From: an uncultured Ruminococcus sp.
Lineage (GTDB): Bacteria > Bacillota > Clostridia > Oscillospirales > Ruminococcaceae
Assembly (NCBI GenBank): GCA_902796865.1
Contig: CADBQZ010000043.1
Span: 1-8,608, forward strand
DNA length: 8,608 nt
Reading direction: 5' to 3'
Each line of letters begins with the position of its first letter. Positions within the stretch are counted from its first letter, which is position 1. Under the pieces are notes generated by a model. It was not told the DNA's origin. It saw only the letters and a list, made by a program, of their open reading frames with translations, and ran no database searches. Shown here in pieces: positions 1 through 6,094 of this stretch. The translations under genes were made by a program, and so were the position numbers.

Positions 1-276
1 CTTTCGGGATATAAGCCTAAGATGATACTGATATCGCTCGGTATCGGATTTGGTATAGGTCTTGTTGTGGCTGTGATAGTTGTACTTGTATTAAGAGGAC
101 AGCTAAAATCTGTGGCACTCCAGAGAAGCGCTGCAAACTATGAAGTTCCAGGTTCTATGAATGTAACAAGATCTCACGATATGTTCTTGTATAAGCACGT
201 TTCAAAGACGAAAAAAGCAAGCTCGGATTCGAGCTCATCAAGCTCCGGACATTCAGGAGCAAGTGGAAAATTCTGA
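1..276 (+). CDS. TPM-domain-type membrane protein, C-terminal fragment
   Basis: The reading frame is open from base 1, so the gene starts upstream and only its last 91 codons are seen. Window codons 8-31 form one strongly hydrophobic helix rich in Ile, Val and Gly. It is followed by a basic stretch, the segment AANYEVPGSMNVTRSHDMFL, a Lys-rich patch, and a Ser/Gly tail ending in GASGKF. In clostridial TPM-domain (Psb27-like fold) proteins a secreted or lumenal TPM domain is followed by a C-terminal helix, an LKSV...AA.Y linker and a Ser/Gly-rich tail, and this fragment matches that tail closely from memory. The TPM domain itself lies outside the window, so the assignment rests on the tail alone. 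The molecular role in Firmicutes is poorly defined. The internal ATG at 22 falls just before the helix, has no Shine-Dalgarno sequence, and is not taken as a start. Confidence 0.65.
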   Translation, partial: LSGYKPKMILISLGIGFGIGLVVAVIVVLVLRGQLKSVALQRSAANYEVPGSMNVTRSHDMFLYKHVSKTKKASSDSSSSSSGHSGASGKF

Positions 277-282
277 TAAATA

Positions 283-310
283 TGGGCGGCATATGTCCGC
301 CCACATTTTA
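283..310 (+). terminator. Hairpin after the TPM-type gene, weak intrinsic terminator
   Basis: TGGGCGG (283-289) and CCGCCCA (297-303) are perfect complements around a 7-base loop, and CATTTTA follows. The stem is GC-rich, but the T-run is short and offset by two bases, so termination may be partial. The hairpin ends only about 5 bases before the GGAG of the next gene, leaving no room for a promoter between them. Confidence 0.55.
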
Positions 311-314
311 CAGC

Positions 315-318
315 GGAG
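315..318 (+). promoter_or_regulatory. RBS that sets the start at 328
   Basis: GGAG at 315-318 directly abuts the ATG at 319, which is too close for initiation there. It sits 9 bases before the ATG at 328, a normal distance, so 328 is chosen. A third in-frame ATG at 334 is also possible. Confidence 0.6.
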
Positions 319-327
319 ATGTTTTTT

Positions 328-801
328 ATGTCTATGTCAAAAAAAGAAAAAGCAATGGATTATTTCAAGGAAGGCTTTAACTGTTCACAGTCGGTCTTTT
401 TAGCGTTTGCCGAAGAGTATGGTCTGGACAAGCAGACGGCTTTAAAACTTTCATCGTCTTTTGGCGGCGGAATGGGAAGAATGAGGGAAGTATGCGGCTC
501 GGTGAGCGGTATGCTCATGGCGGCAGGTCTTATATACGGTTATGATTCACCGAATGATAACGATGCTAAAAGGGAACACTATAAGCGTGTACAGCAGCTC
601 GCAGGTGGATTCCGTGAGAAAAATGGTTCTATTATATGCCGCGAGCTTCTTGGACAGACAGGCAAAGACAACAGCTTTGTACCGTCTGAACGTACAGATG
701 AGTATTATAAAAAGCGTCCTTGTGCGGAACTTGTCGGAGAGGCCGCTGAGATACTTGAAAAATATATCATTGAATATGAAAATGGTATAAAAAATACTTA
801 A
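328..801 (+). CDS. C_GCAxxG_C_C family protein
   Basis: This is a 157-residue soluble protein with no signal peptide or membrane helix. The visible signature is Cys19 in FNCSQSV, the glycine-rich GGGMGRMREVCGSVSG segment with Cys56, Cys104 in ICRELLG, and Cys132 near the C-terminus. This order of four cysteines and the Gly-rich central helix match the C_GCAxxG_C_C family (TIGR01909/PF09719), which is common in anaerobic bacteria and archaea. The central motif here reads VCGSVSG. Its biochemical role is not established; the conserved cysteines suggest binding of a metal or redox cofactor, which is inference. Length is usual for the family. No promoter could be placed between the hairpin at 283-310 and the start, so it is probably transcribed by read-through or from a promoter inside the upstream gene. 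No clear terminator follows before the adhE promoter. Confidence 0.85.
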   Translation: MSMSKKEKAMDYFKEGFNCSQSVFLAFAEEYGLDKQTALKLSSSFGGGMGRMREVCGSVSGMLMAAGLIYGYDSPNDNDAKREHYKRVQQLAGGFREKNGSIICRELLGQTGKDNSFVPSERTDEYYKKRPCAELVGEAAEILEKYIIEYENGIKNT

Positions 802-837
802 TTGGCAAAATGCTATAAAAAGATTGTGAAATTATTA

Positions 838-854
838 TCAATTTATACAATTGA
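838..854. promoter_or_regulatory. Small palindrome just upstream of the adhE -35 box
   Basis: TCAATT (838-843) and AATTGA (849-854) are perfect 6-base complements separated by TATAC. The element ends 4 bases before the -35 hexamer, a position where an activator or second regulator could bind. Arms this short and AT-rich also arise by chance, and no known operator is recognised. Confidence 0.25.
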
Positions 855-858
855 AGTC

Positions 859-887
859 TTGACAAAAAGCTTAAAAAGTGATAAAAT
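859..887 (+). promoter_or_regulatory. adhE promoter (sigma-A type)
   Basis: A perfect -35 box TTGACA (859-864), a 17-base spacer and a -10 box TAAAAT (882-887) predict transcription starting near 894. This is as close to the housekeeping consensus as promoters usually get, so it should be strong unless repressed. The predicted start falls inside the Rex-type operator at 892-909. The resulting leader is about 114 bases long. Confidence 0.85.
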
Positions 888-891
888 AAAG

Positions 892-909
892 TTGTTAAGA
901 AATTAACAA
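892..909. promoter_or_regulatory. Rex operator upstream of adhE
   Basis: The 18-base sequence TTGTTAAGAAATTAACAA is a perfect palindrome with a 4-base centre and matches the Rex consensus TTGTTAAnnnnTTAACAA of Clostridia without a mismatch. Rex is a dimeric Rossmann-fold repressor that binds DNA when NADH/NAD+ is low and releases it when NADH rises. Here the operator starts 5 bases after the -10 box and covers the predicted start, so bound Rex should block initiation. Having adhE as the target fits, because alcohol production reoxidises NADH. The rex gene itself is not in this window. Confidence 0.88.
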
Positions 910-943
910 GCCTTTTTAAGTCACTAATCAAACGTATACAGTA

Positions 944-989
944 AATGTCAATTGTTTGGCATTAATTCAAAGCAAAGGGCAAAAGCCCT
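944..989 (+). promoter_or_regulatory. adhE leader with two hairpins before the RBS
   Basis: AATGTCAA (944-951) pairs with TTGGCATT (956-963) through 8 pairs including one G-U, with loop TTGT. AGGGC (976-980) pairs with GCCCT (985-989) around AAAA. The second hairpin ends 5 bases before the Shine-Dalgarno GGGAGG (995-1000), which is itself 7 bases from the ATG at 1008 and stays unpaired. No T-run follows either hairpin, so they are not terminators; roles in mRNA stability or in keeping the ribosome site open are possible. The function is inference. Confidence 0.5.
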
Positions 990-1007
990 AAAACGGGAGG
1001 AAAAGTT

Positions 1008-3653
1008 ATGGCTAACAACAAGGAAGATGCAAAGAAGGCAGCTCCTCAGGCAGATGTTAAGGAGATGATAGACGGTCTTGTTGCAAAGGCAAAGGTCGCA
1101 TTGGACGAGTATATGAAGCTCGACCAAAAACAGATAGACGAGATCACAAAAGCAATGGCTTTGGCAGGTCTTTCAGCACAGATGGAGCTTGCGAAAATGG
1201 CTGTTGAAGAAACAGGCAGAGGTGTTTTTGAGGATAAAGTCACAAAGAATATCTTCTCAACAGAATACATCTGGCACTCAATAAAATATGAGAAGACAGT
1301 CGGCGTTATCGAAGACAATTCAGATGAAAGCTACGTTGAGATAGGCGAGCCTGTTGGTATCGTTGCCGGTGTAACACCTGTTACAAACCCGACTTCTACA
1401 ACAATGTTCAAATCTATCATATGCGCTAAGACAAGAAATCCTATTATTTTCGGTTTCCATCCGAATGCACAGAAATGCTCGGTAAGAGCAGCTGAGATAG
1501 TAAGAGATGCTGCTGTGAAGGCAGGCGCCCCGAAAGATTGCGTTCAGTGGATAGATACTCCTTCTATAGAGGCTACGGGCGCTTTGATGAATCATCCTGA
1601 TGTTGCTACTATACTTGCAACAGGCGGCCCTGGAATGGTAAAGGCAGCTTATTCGGCAGGTAAGCCGGCGCTCGGCGTAGGTCCCGGAAATACACCTTGC
1701 TATATTGAAAAGTCAGCTAATGTAAAGCAGGCTGTAAACGACCTTATCCTTTCAAAGGCTTTTGATAATGGTATGATATGTGCATCTGAACAGGCTGCTA
1801 TCATAGACGAGGATATTTATGATGAAGTTATCGACTTCATGAAGGTACACGGCTGCTACTTTGCAAAGCCTGATGAGATACAGAAGATACAGGACGTTGT
1901 TATAAATGTGGAGAAAATGGCTGTTCAGCCGTGGGTAGTAGGACAGTATCCGTGGCAGATCGCTGAAAAGGCAGGCATTACTATCCCGAAGGAAACAAAG
2001 GTGCTCTGCGTTGAGATAGGCGGAACAAATGCAAATGAATATCCGCTTGCACTTGAAAAGCTTTCACCGGTACTTGCAATCGTCAAGTCAGACAACAAGC
2101 CTCATGCTTTTGAGCTTTGCAAAGAGATGCTAAAGCACGGCGCAGGACACACTGCTGTTATTCACTCACAGAACGATGAAATAATAGAAGAATACGGCGA
2201 ATCAATGAACGCAAGCCGTATCGTAGTAAATTCACCGGCTTCATTCGGTGCGATCGGTGATGTATATAACTCAATGGCACCTTCACTCACACTCGGCTGC
2301 GGTTCATACGGCAAGAACTCCGTATCAGAGAATGTTACAGCCAAGAACCTTATCAACAGAAAGAAAGTTGCCAAGAGGAGATTGAATATGCAGTGGTTTA
2401 AGATTCCAGAAAAGATCTACTTTGAGCCTGGCTCGGTACAGTATCTTGCAAAGATGCCCGACATAAAGAGAGTTATGATAGTTGCAGACCCGGGAATGGT
2501 ACAGTTCCACTTTGTAGAAAAGGTCCTCTATCAGCTCGATAAGAATGCAGATAAGCCTATCGTTGAAGTATTCAGCGACGTTGAGCCGGATCCTGATCTT
2601 ACAACTCTCAGAAAGGGCGTTGAGGTCATGAATCGTTTCCAGCCGGATACTATAATCGCTCTCGGCGGCGGTTCGGCAATAGATGCTGCAAAGGGAATGT
2701 GGCTGTTCTACGAGAATCCTGATGCTGACTTTGTAGGCATGGCTCAGAAGTTCATGGATATCCGTAAGAGAATATACAAGTTCCCCAAGATGGGTAAGAA
2801 GGCAAAGCTTGTTGCTATCCCTACAACTTCTGGTACAGGTTCGGAGGTAACATCATTTGCCGTTATATCAGACAAGTCAAAGAATATGAAGTATCCGCTT
2901 GCTGACTATGAGCTTACACCTGATATCGCTATCATTGATCCACAGTTTGTAATGACACTTCCAAAGAGCTCAGTAGCGTTCACAGGTCTTGACGTTCTTA
3001 CACACGCTATCGAGGCTTATGTTTCAACACTTGCAAACGATTACACAGATGCTATGGCACTCCACGCTATAAAGCTCGTGTTCAAATATCTCCCGTCTTC
3101 ATACAGTGACGGTGATGCACTTTCAAGAGAAAAGATGCACAACGCTTCTTGTATTGCAGGTATGGCATTTACAAATGCGTTCTTAGGTATCAACCACTCG
3201 CTCGCACACAAGCTCGGCGGTGAGTTCCACATACCTCACGGTCTTGCAAATGCTTATCTCCTTCCGAACGTTATTGAGTATAACGGTGAGACTACACCTA
3301 CAAAGTTTGCTGCATGGCCTAAGTACGATCACTATGTCGCTCCTGAGAGATATGCAGAGATAGCAAAGATGATGCACTTCGTTCCGGAAAATGCAACACC
3401 GCAGGAAGGTGTAAAAGCTCTTGCAGATGCTGTAAGAAAGCTTATGGGACAGGTAGGCATACCGCTTACTATCAAGGAAGCAGGCGAGAAGGACAGCAGG
3501 TCTTACATTGACCCGAAGAGATATGAGAATGCTCTTGAAGAGCTTGCATATAAGGCTTTCGATGACCAGTGTACTACTGCTAACCCAAGACTTCCTAAGA
3601 TCGACGAATTGAAAAAACTCCTACTTATCGCATACTACGGCAAGCAGGATTAA
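1008..3653 (+). CDS. adhE: Bifunctional acetaldehyde/alcohol dehydrogenase AdhE
   Basis: This 881-residue cytoplasmic enzyme converts acetyl-CoA to acetaldehyde and then ethanol, using two NADH, and regenerates NAD+ during fermentation. Residues about 15-450 form the CoA-acylating aldehyde dehydrogenase, with the catalytic cysteine at Cys258 in GMICASEQAA and the ATGGPGMV cofactor segment near residue 205. After a short basic linker, residues about 461-870 form the iron-dependent alcohol dehydrogenase. They carry the NAD-binding GGGS (553-556) with Asp559 and the four expected iron ligands Asp662, His666, His730 and His744. All key residues are present and the length is normal (about 860-890), so both halves should be active. 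The family assembles into long filaments (spirosomes). The start is fixed by GGGAGG at 995-1000. The gene has its own promoter, Rex-type operator and terminator, so it is a single-gene unit. Substrates other than acetyl-CoA cannot be excluded. Confidence 0.97.
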   Translation: MANNKEDAKKAAPQADVKEMIDGLVAKAKVALDEYMKLDQKQIDEITKAMALAGLSAQMELAKMAVEETGRGVFEDKVTKNIFSTEYIWHSIKYEKTVGVIEDNSDESYVEIGEPVGIVAGVTPVTNPTSTTMFKSIICAKTRNPIIFGFHPNAQKCSVRAAEIVRDAAVKAGAPKDCVQWIDTPSIEATGALMNHPDVATILATGGPGMVKAAYSAGKPALGVGPGNTPCYIEKSANVKQAVNDLILSKAFDNGMICASEQAAIIDEDIYDEVIDFMKVHGCYFAKPDEIQKIQDVVINVEKMAVQPWVVGQYPWQIAEKAGITIPKETKVLCVEIGGTNANEYPLALEKLSPVLAIVKSDNKPHAFELCKEMLKHGAGHTAVIHSQNDEIIEEYGESMNASRIVVNSPASFGAIGDVYNSMAPSLTLGCGSYGKNSVSENVTAKNLINRKKVAKRRLNMQWFKIPEKIYFEPGSVQYLAKMPDIKRVMIVADPGMVQFHFVEKVLYQLDKNADKPIVEVFSDVEPDPDLTTLRKGVEVMNRFQPDTIIALGGGSAIDAAKGMWLFYENPDADFVGMAQKFMDIRKRIYKFPKMGKKAKLVAIPTTSGTGSEVTSFAVISDKSKNMKYPLADYELTPDIAIIDPQFVMTLPKSSVAFTGLDVLTHAIEAYVSTLANDYTDAMALHAIKLVFKYLPSSYSDGDALSREKMHNASCIAGMAFTNAFLGINHSLAHKLGGEFHIPHGLANAYLLPNVIEYNGETTPTKFAAWPKYDHYVAPERYAEIAKMMHFVPENATPQEGVKALADAVRKLMGQVGIPLTIKEAGEKDSRSYIDPKRYENALEELAYKAFDDQCTTANPRLPKIDELKKLLLIAYYGKQD

Positions 3654-3669
3654 GTTTGATATTGGTAAA

Positions 3670-3704
3670 AGACTCCCGTGCTTAAAAAGTACGGGAGTTT
3701 TGCT
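3670..3704 (+). terminator. adhE intrinsic terminator
   Basis: ACTCCCGT (3672-3679) pairs perfectly with ACGGGAGT (3691-3698). The stem can extend inward through GCTT/AAGT to a tiny A-rich loop, giving about 12 pairs, and is followed by a T-rich tract (TTTTGCTTTA). It sits 18 bases after the adhE stop codon and 18 bases before the next -35 box, cleanly separating the two units. Confidence 0.9.
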
Positions 3705-3715
3705 TTATTAAGCAT

Positions 3716-3744
3716 TTGACTTAAAATGATTTTTGTTATATAAT
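3716..3744 (+). promoter_or_regulatory. Promoter of the CPBP protease / SDR unit
   Basis: TTGACT (3716-3721), a 17-base spacer and a perfect TATAAT (3739-3744) predict a start near 3751. It overlaps the TTG at 3733 that would give the longest reading frame of the next gene, so that frame's first 16 codons are promoter and leader, not protein. No palindromic operator was seen beside it, which suggests constitutive expression. Confidence 0.85.
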
Positions 3745-3770
3745 AGGATTATCGAAAAGTATCCCGTAAT

Positions 3771-3776
3771 AGGAGG
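3771..3776 (+). promoter_or_regulatory. RBS that sets the start at 3781
   Basis: AGGAGG lies 4 bases before the ATG at 3781. This is the only good ribosome site near the 5' end and excludes the longer frame that begins with TTG at 3733. Confidence 0.85.
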
Positions 3777-3780
3777 AATC

Positions 3781-4941
3781 ATGGAAGACATTCTCGAAAT
3801 AAAGGAGTCGGAGTATATTACAGGTGACAGCAGCACCAGAATGATAGACCCGTTTGACCCGTTTGAAAATCCGACTGAAAACCATTGCTATAACGAAGAT
3901 TATTCAAAAATAGTCCCTCAGATAACACAGCAGAGCTGTGTGATTCCGATAAGACCTGCAAAAGCTGAAAAGAAAGCTATACGCAGAGACTATAATATCG
4001 CAGGTGTGGGGCTTGTAGCAAACTTTTTGTTCGCACAGCTTATAGCATATGCTCTTACTGTAATTGCTATGTTTTTGATAATGCGTGAAAATGATATGAG
4101 CTTTTCAGATCTTTCGAGCGCAGCAGGAAACTTTATAAGAGGGCATATATATAATTCGTCGATAAGTCCGGCGATAACGCTTCTTACTTTTCTTACGGTA
4201 AATCTTGCGACCTTCTTTTTAGGGATAAGATTTCTTGGGATAAAGACAGGACGCTTTTTCAGTCCAAAAGGACTTACGATACTTAATGTATTGAAATATA
4301 TTCTTATAGGAGCTTTTTTGCAGTACGGCTCCGGAATGATCGTAAATGTTGTAAGGGAATTGTTCAGTGAAGCGGATATATCGGGACAGTCAGCGTATCT
4401 TATAAATTATTCTTCGCTCAGAAGCTTTGCAGTATCAGCGTTTTATACCTGTATAGCAGCGCCGCTCACAGAGGAGCTTTTCTATCGTGGGTTTGTTATG
4501 AAGGCTTTTTCAGTAACGAGCCAGCGTTTCGGTATAATAGCAAGTGCATTGTTTTTTGCGCTTGGACACGGAAATGTAGCACAGTTTATACTTACGTTCA
4601 TAATGGGTATTTTTTTAGGGTATATCGATATTAAGCATGATTCGGTATTGCCTTCGATATTCGTACATTTTTCAGCAAATCTTACGGGAACAGCCGCATC
4701 GGCAATGTCATTTTTTGAAGTGAGCGTTCAAAGCACATTATATATTGCATTCACAGTATGCCTTTTAATGGCTTCTGCTGTCGGACTTGTGCTTTTGATA
4801 ATAATGCTTAAAAAGGAAACTTTCCCAAAAGCTTCGATAGCACAGCAGTACAGGTCGGGGCTTATGTCACTTACATCAATAGGCACACTTGCAGCTTTTC
4901 TGATACTTTCTGTAAATATTATCTGGAATACGATGACATAA
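3781..4941 (+). CDS. CPBP family (Rce1-like) intramembrane metalloprotease
   Basis: This is a 386-residue membrane protein. Residues 1-72 are hydrophilic, first acidic (with a DPFDPF repeat at 23-28) and then basic, and probably cytoplasmic. About eight hydrophobic segments follow, near residues 76-101, 129-153, 168-192, 214-229, 250-284, 288-308, 319-342 and 364-382. The core carries all three CPBP (Abi/PF02517) motifs: Glu231-Glu232 with Arg236 in EELFYRG, Phe259 and His263 in FALGH, and His296 with Asn300 in HFSAN. In Rce1-type enzymes these Glu and His residues form the catalytic site within the membrane. Bacterial members include proteases linked to bacteriocin immunity, peptide maturation or cell-surface processes; no peptide substrate gene was found nearby, so the target is unknown. 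It heads a two-gene unit with the SDR gene 49 bases downstream. Confidence 0.9.
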   Translation: MEDILEIKESEYITGDSSTRMIDPFDPFENPTENHCYNEDYSKIVPQITQQSCVIPIRPAKAEKKAIRRDYNIAGVGLVANFLFAQLIAYALTVIAMFLIMRENDMSFSDLSSAAGNFIRGHIYNSSISPAITLLTFLTVNLATFFLGIRFLGIKTGRFFSPKGLTILNVLKYILIGAFLQYGSGMIVNVVRELFSEADISGQSAYLINYSSLRSFAVSAFYTCIAAPLTEELFYRGFVMKAFSVTSQRFGIIASALFFALGHGNVAQFILTFIMGIFLGYIDIKHDSVLPSIFVHFSANLTGTAASAMSFFEVSVQSTLYIAFTVCLLMASAVGLVLLIIMLKKETFPKASIAQQYRSGLMSLTSIGTLAAFLILSVNIIWNTMT

Positions 4942-4990
4942 TGCTGCTTTTGCGTTAGTAAAAGACAAGCTATCCAAATGGAGAAAAAAT

Positions 4991-5710
4991 ATGAAAAAAA
5001 CAGCACTTATAACCGGCGCATCGAGGGGGATAGGCTCTGCGATAGCTTTAAGGCTTGCCGAGGACGGTTTTTTTACCGTTATAAATTATAACAACAGCCG
5101 TGAATCGGCAGAGATAATCGCATCTATAACAGGCGGTATAGCAGTAAAGGCGGATATTTCTGATGATGCACAGGTAAAAGATATGATGGATACTATATCC
5201 TTGAGAGCGGGCGGAGTAGATGTTCTTGTAAATAATGCGGGCATATCTGTTTCTGGACTTTTCTGTGATATCCCTTTACAGCGTGAAAAAAGGCTCTGGG
5301 ATGTAAACGTTGGCGGAACATTCAATTGTACGAGGGCAGTACTGCCCAGAATGATAAATAAAAAATCGGGCAGGATAATAAACATATCTTCAATGTGGGG
5401 AGAAGTCGGTGCTTCGTGCGAGGTTCATTATTCTGCTGCGAAAGCTGCTCTTATAGGATTTACAAAGGCGCTTGCGAAAGAAGTAGGACCTTCGGGTATA
5501 AATGTAAACTGTATAACTCCAGGGGTGATACAGACGGATATGAACAAGCATCACTCAAAGGAAGTATTAGACGAGCTTGCAGAAGATACGCCGCTCGAAA
5601 GGCTTGGAACGCCGGAGGATATTGCTAAAGCGGTGTCGTTTCTGGCATCTTCTGACAGCGATTTCATAACCGGGCAGATACTTGGTGTGAACGGCGGATT
5701 TGTTATATGA
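4991..5710 (+). CDS. SDR oxidoreductase, likely EF-P 5-aminopentanone reductase (YmfI-type)
   Basis: This 239-residue soluble protein is a classical short-chain dehydrogenase. It has the NAD(P)-binding TGASRGIG at 8-15, NNAG at 81-84, the catalytic Ser134, Tyr147 and Lys151, and the usual C-terminal FITGQ...VNGGF. It resembles FabG (3-oxoacyl-ACP reductase). However, the segment NISSMWGEVGASCEVHYSAA is, from memory, typical of the Firmicute subgroup now called elongation factor P 5-aminopentanone reductase. In Bacillus subtilis YmfI performs the final reduction that gives 5-aminopentanol on a conserved EF-P lysine, aiding translation of polyproline. No fatty-acid synthesis genes are adjacent, which also argues against FabG proper. 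The subgroup assignment is moderately sure; the SDR fold is certain. GGAG at 4980-4983 lies 7 bases before the ATG. The gene is probably cotranscribed with the CPBP protease, with no promoter visible in the 49-base gap. Confidence 0.85.
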   Translation: MKKTALITGASRGIGSAIALRLAEDGFFTVINYNNSRESAEIIASITGGIAVKADISDDAQVKDMMDTISLRAGGVDVLVNNAGISVSGLFCDIPLQREKRLWDVNVGGTFNCTRAVLPRMINKKSGRIINISSMWGEVGASCEVHYSAAKAALIGFTKALAKEVGPSGINVNCITPGVIQTDMNKHHSKEVLDELAEDTPLERLGTPEDIAKAVSFLASSDSDFITGQILGVNGGFVI

Positions 5711-5754
5711 TTTGCAATATATAGCAATAGATACCGCTTTATATTTGACTATTT

Positions 5755-5799
5755 AAACTCTCGGCAGAGGCTTGTTATAAGGCTTCTGACGGGGGTTTT
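5755..5799 (+). terminator. Intrinsic terminator of the CPBP/SDR unit
   Basis: A long stem forms. AAACTCTCG (5755-5763) pairs with CGGGGGTTT (5790-5798), including G-U pairs. After one G/A mismatch, CAGAGGCTT (5765-5773) pairs with AGGCTTCTG (5780-5788), again with two G-U pairs, closing a GTTATA loop. That is about 18 pairs ending in TTTTATAT. It lies 44 bases after the SDR stop codon. Because A-runs precede it and T-runs follow it, it could also work on the other strand. Confidence 0.8.
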
Positions 5800-5898
5800 A
5801 TATATGGAAATATCACTAATTTTCATGAATTAATTTGTTCACTTTTTATAGTCAACGTAGAACTCTTAGTCATAAAGTGACGAAAATCAAAAATACTA

Positions 5899-5927
5899 TT
5901 GAACTTTGTAATTTCATATGGTATATT
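5899..5927 (+). promoter_or_regulatory. Promoter of the LTA-synthase-family gene
   Basis: TTGAAC (5899-5904), a 17-base spacer and TATATT (5922-5927) predict a start near 5934. An alternative -10 box TATTAT at 5924-5929 overlaps it. The start lies about 160 bases upstream of the coding region, so the mRNA carries a long leader. Confidence 0.7.
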
Positions 5928-5939
5928 ATGTAACGGAAA

Positions 5940-5970
5940 TGATATTTTTGGAATATAGTTAAAAATATCA
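5940..5970. repeat. Perfect AT-rich inverted repeat at the transcription start
   Basis: TGATATTTTT (5940-5949) and AAAAATATCA (5961-5970) are perfect 10-base complements separated by 11 bases. The element begins about 6 bases after the predicted start of transcription. It could be a repressor operator, since its dyad spans about three helical turns, or a weak hairpin at the 5' end of the mRNA. It matches no operator known to me. Confidence 0.5.
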
Positions 5971-6007
5971 GCCTGAAAATGAAGGGATCAAATGTAGGAA
6001 AATTTTG

Positions 6008-6073
6008 TGCGGAAATGCCGTAAAAGGACGGCTTTTACCGCAGGTCATATTTTAATGCGGTGTCATTTCCGCA
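6008..6073 (+). promoter_or_regulatory. Structured leader RNA, candidate cis-regulatory switch
   Basis: TGCGGAAATG (6008-6017) pairs perfectly with CATTTCCGCA (6064-6073). Inside this closing stem, CCGT (6018-6021) pairs with ACGG (6028-6031), and ACCGCA (6037-6042) with TGCGGT (6056-6061), giving a three-way junction. An alternative fold exists: GTAAAAG (6020-6026) with CTTTTAC (6032-6038), TGCG (6008-6011) with CGCA (6039-6042), and TGCGG (6056-6060) with CCGCA (6069-6073). The pairings are read directly from the sequence. The idea that they switch is inference, and the fold matches no riboswitch class I recognise. The structure ends 11 bases before the Shine-Dalgarno sequence of the downstream gene and has no T-run, so it is not a simple terminator. 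Confidence 0.5.
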
Positions 6074-6084
6074 GAAAGAAGAGT

Positions 6085-6090
6085 GAGGGG
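6085..6090 (+). promoter_or_regulatory. RBS that sets the start at 6095
   Basis: GAGGGG lies 4 bases before the ATG at 6095. It overlaps the in-frame GTG at 6083, so that GTG is very unlikely to be the start even though it opens a frame four codons longer. Confidence 0.7.
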
Positions 6091-6094
6091 TCAA

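Larger units (their letters stand above)
5711..6094 (+). other. 384-base gene-free region: terminator, promoter and long leader
   Basis: No credible gene was found on either strand. From left to right it holds the terminator of the SDR unit (5755-5799), an AT-rich stretch with an imperfect inverted repeat (TCACTTT at 5839-5845, AAAGTGA at 5874-5880), a sigma-A promoter (5899-5927), a 31-base AT-rich inverted repeat (5940-5970), and a structured leader (6008-6073) running into the RBS of the LTA-synthase gene. The predicted leader, from about 5934 to 6094, is some 160 bases, long enough for a regulatory RNA. It contains only minute open frames (for example 5804-5833 and 5979-6023) without good ribosome sites. 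Confidence 0.7.

Noticed and set aside
952..970. Possible second Rex site (TTGTTTG...TTCAA) in the adhE leader
   Set aside because: Only one half-site partly matches the consensus; the other does not.
3733..3780. N-terminal extension of the CPBP gene starting from TTG at 3733
   Set aside because: It overlaps the -10 box and predicted transcription start, lacks an RBS, and AGGAGG points to the ATG at 3781.
5804..5833. Nine-codon open frame after the SDR terminator, preceded by GGGGG
   Set aside because: The G-run is the 3' arm of the terminator and the peptide has no recognisable feature.
5839..5880. Inverted repeat TCACTTT / AAAGTGA upstream of the promoter at 5899
   Set aside because: The arms are short, with a 28-base loop and no further pairing; it was left as a note within the gap description.
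5979..6023. Fourteen-codon open frame in the LTA-synthase leader, a possible leader peptide
   Set aside because: There is no Shine-Dalgarno sequence upstream of 5979 and no run of regulatory codons.
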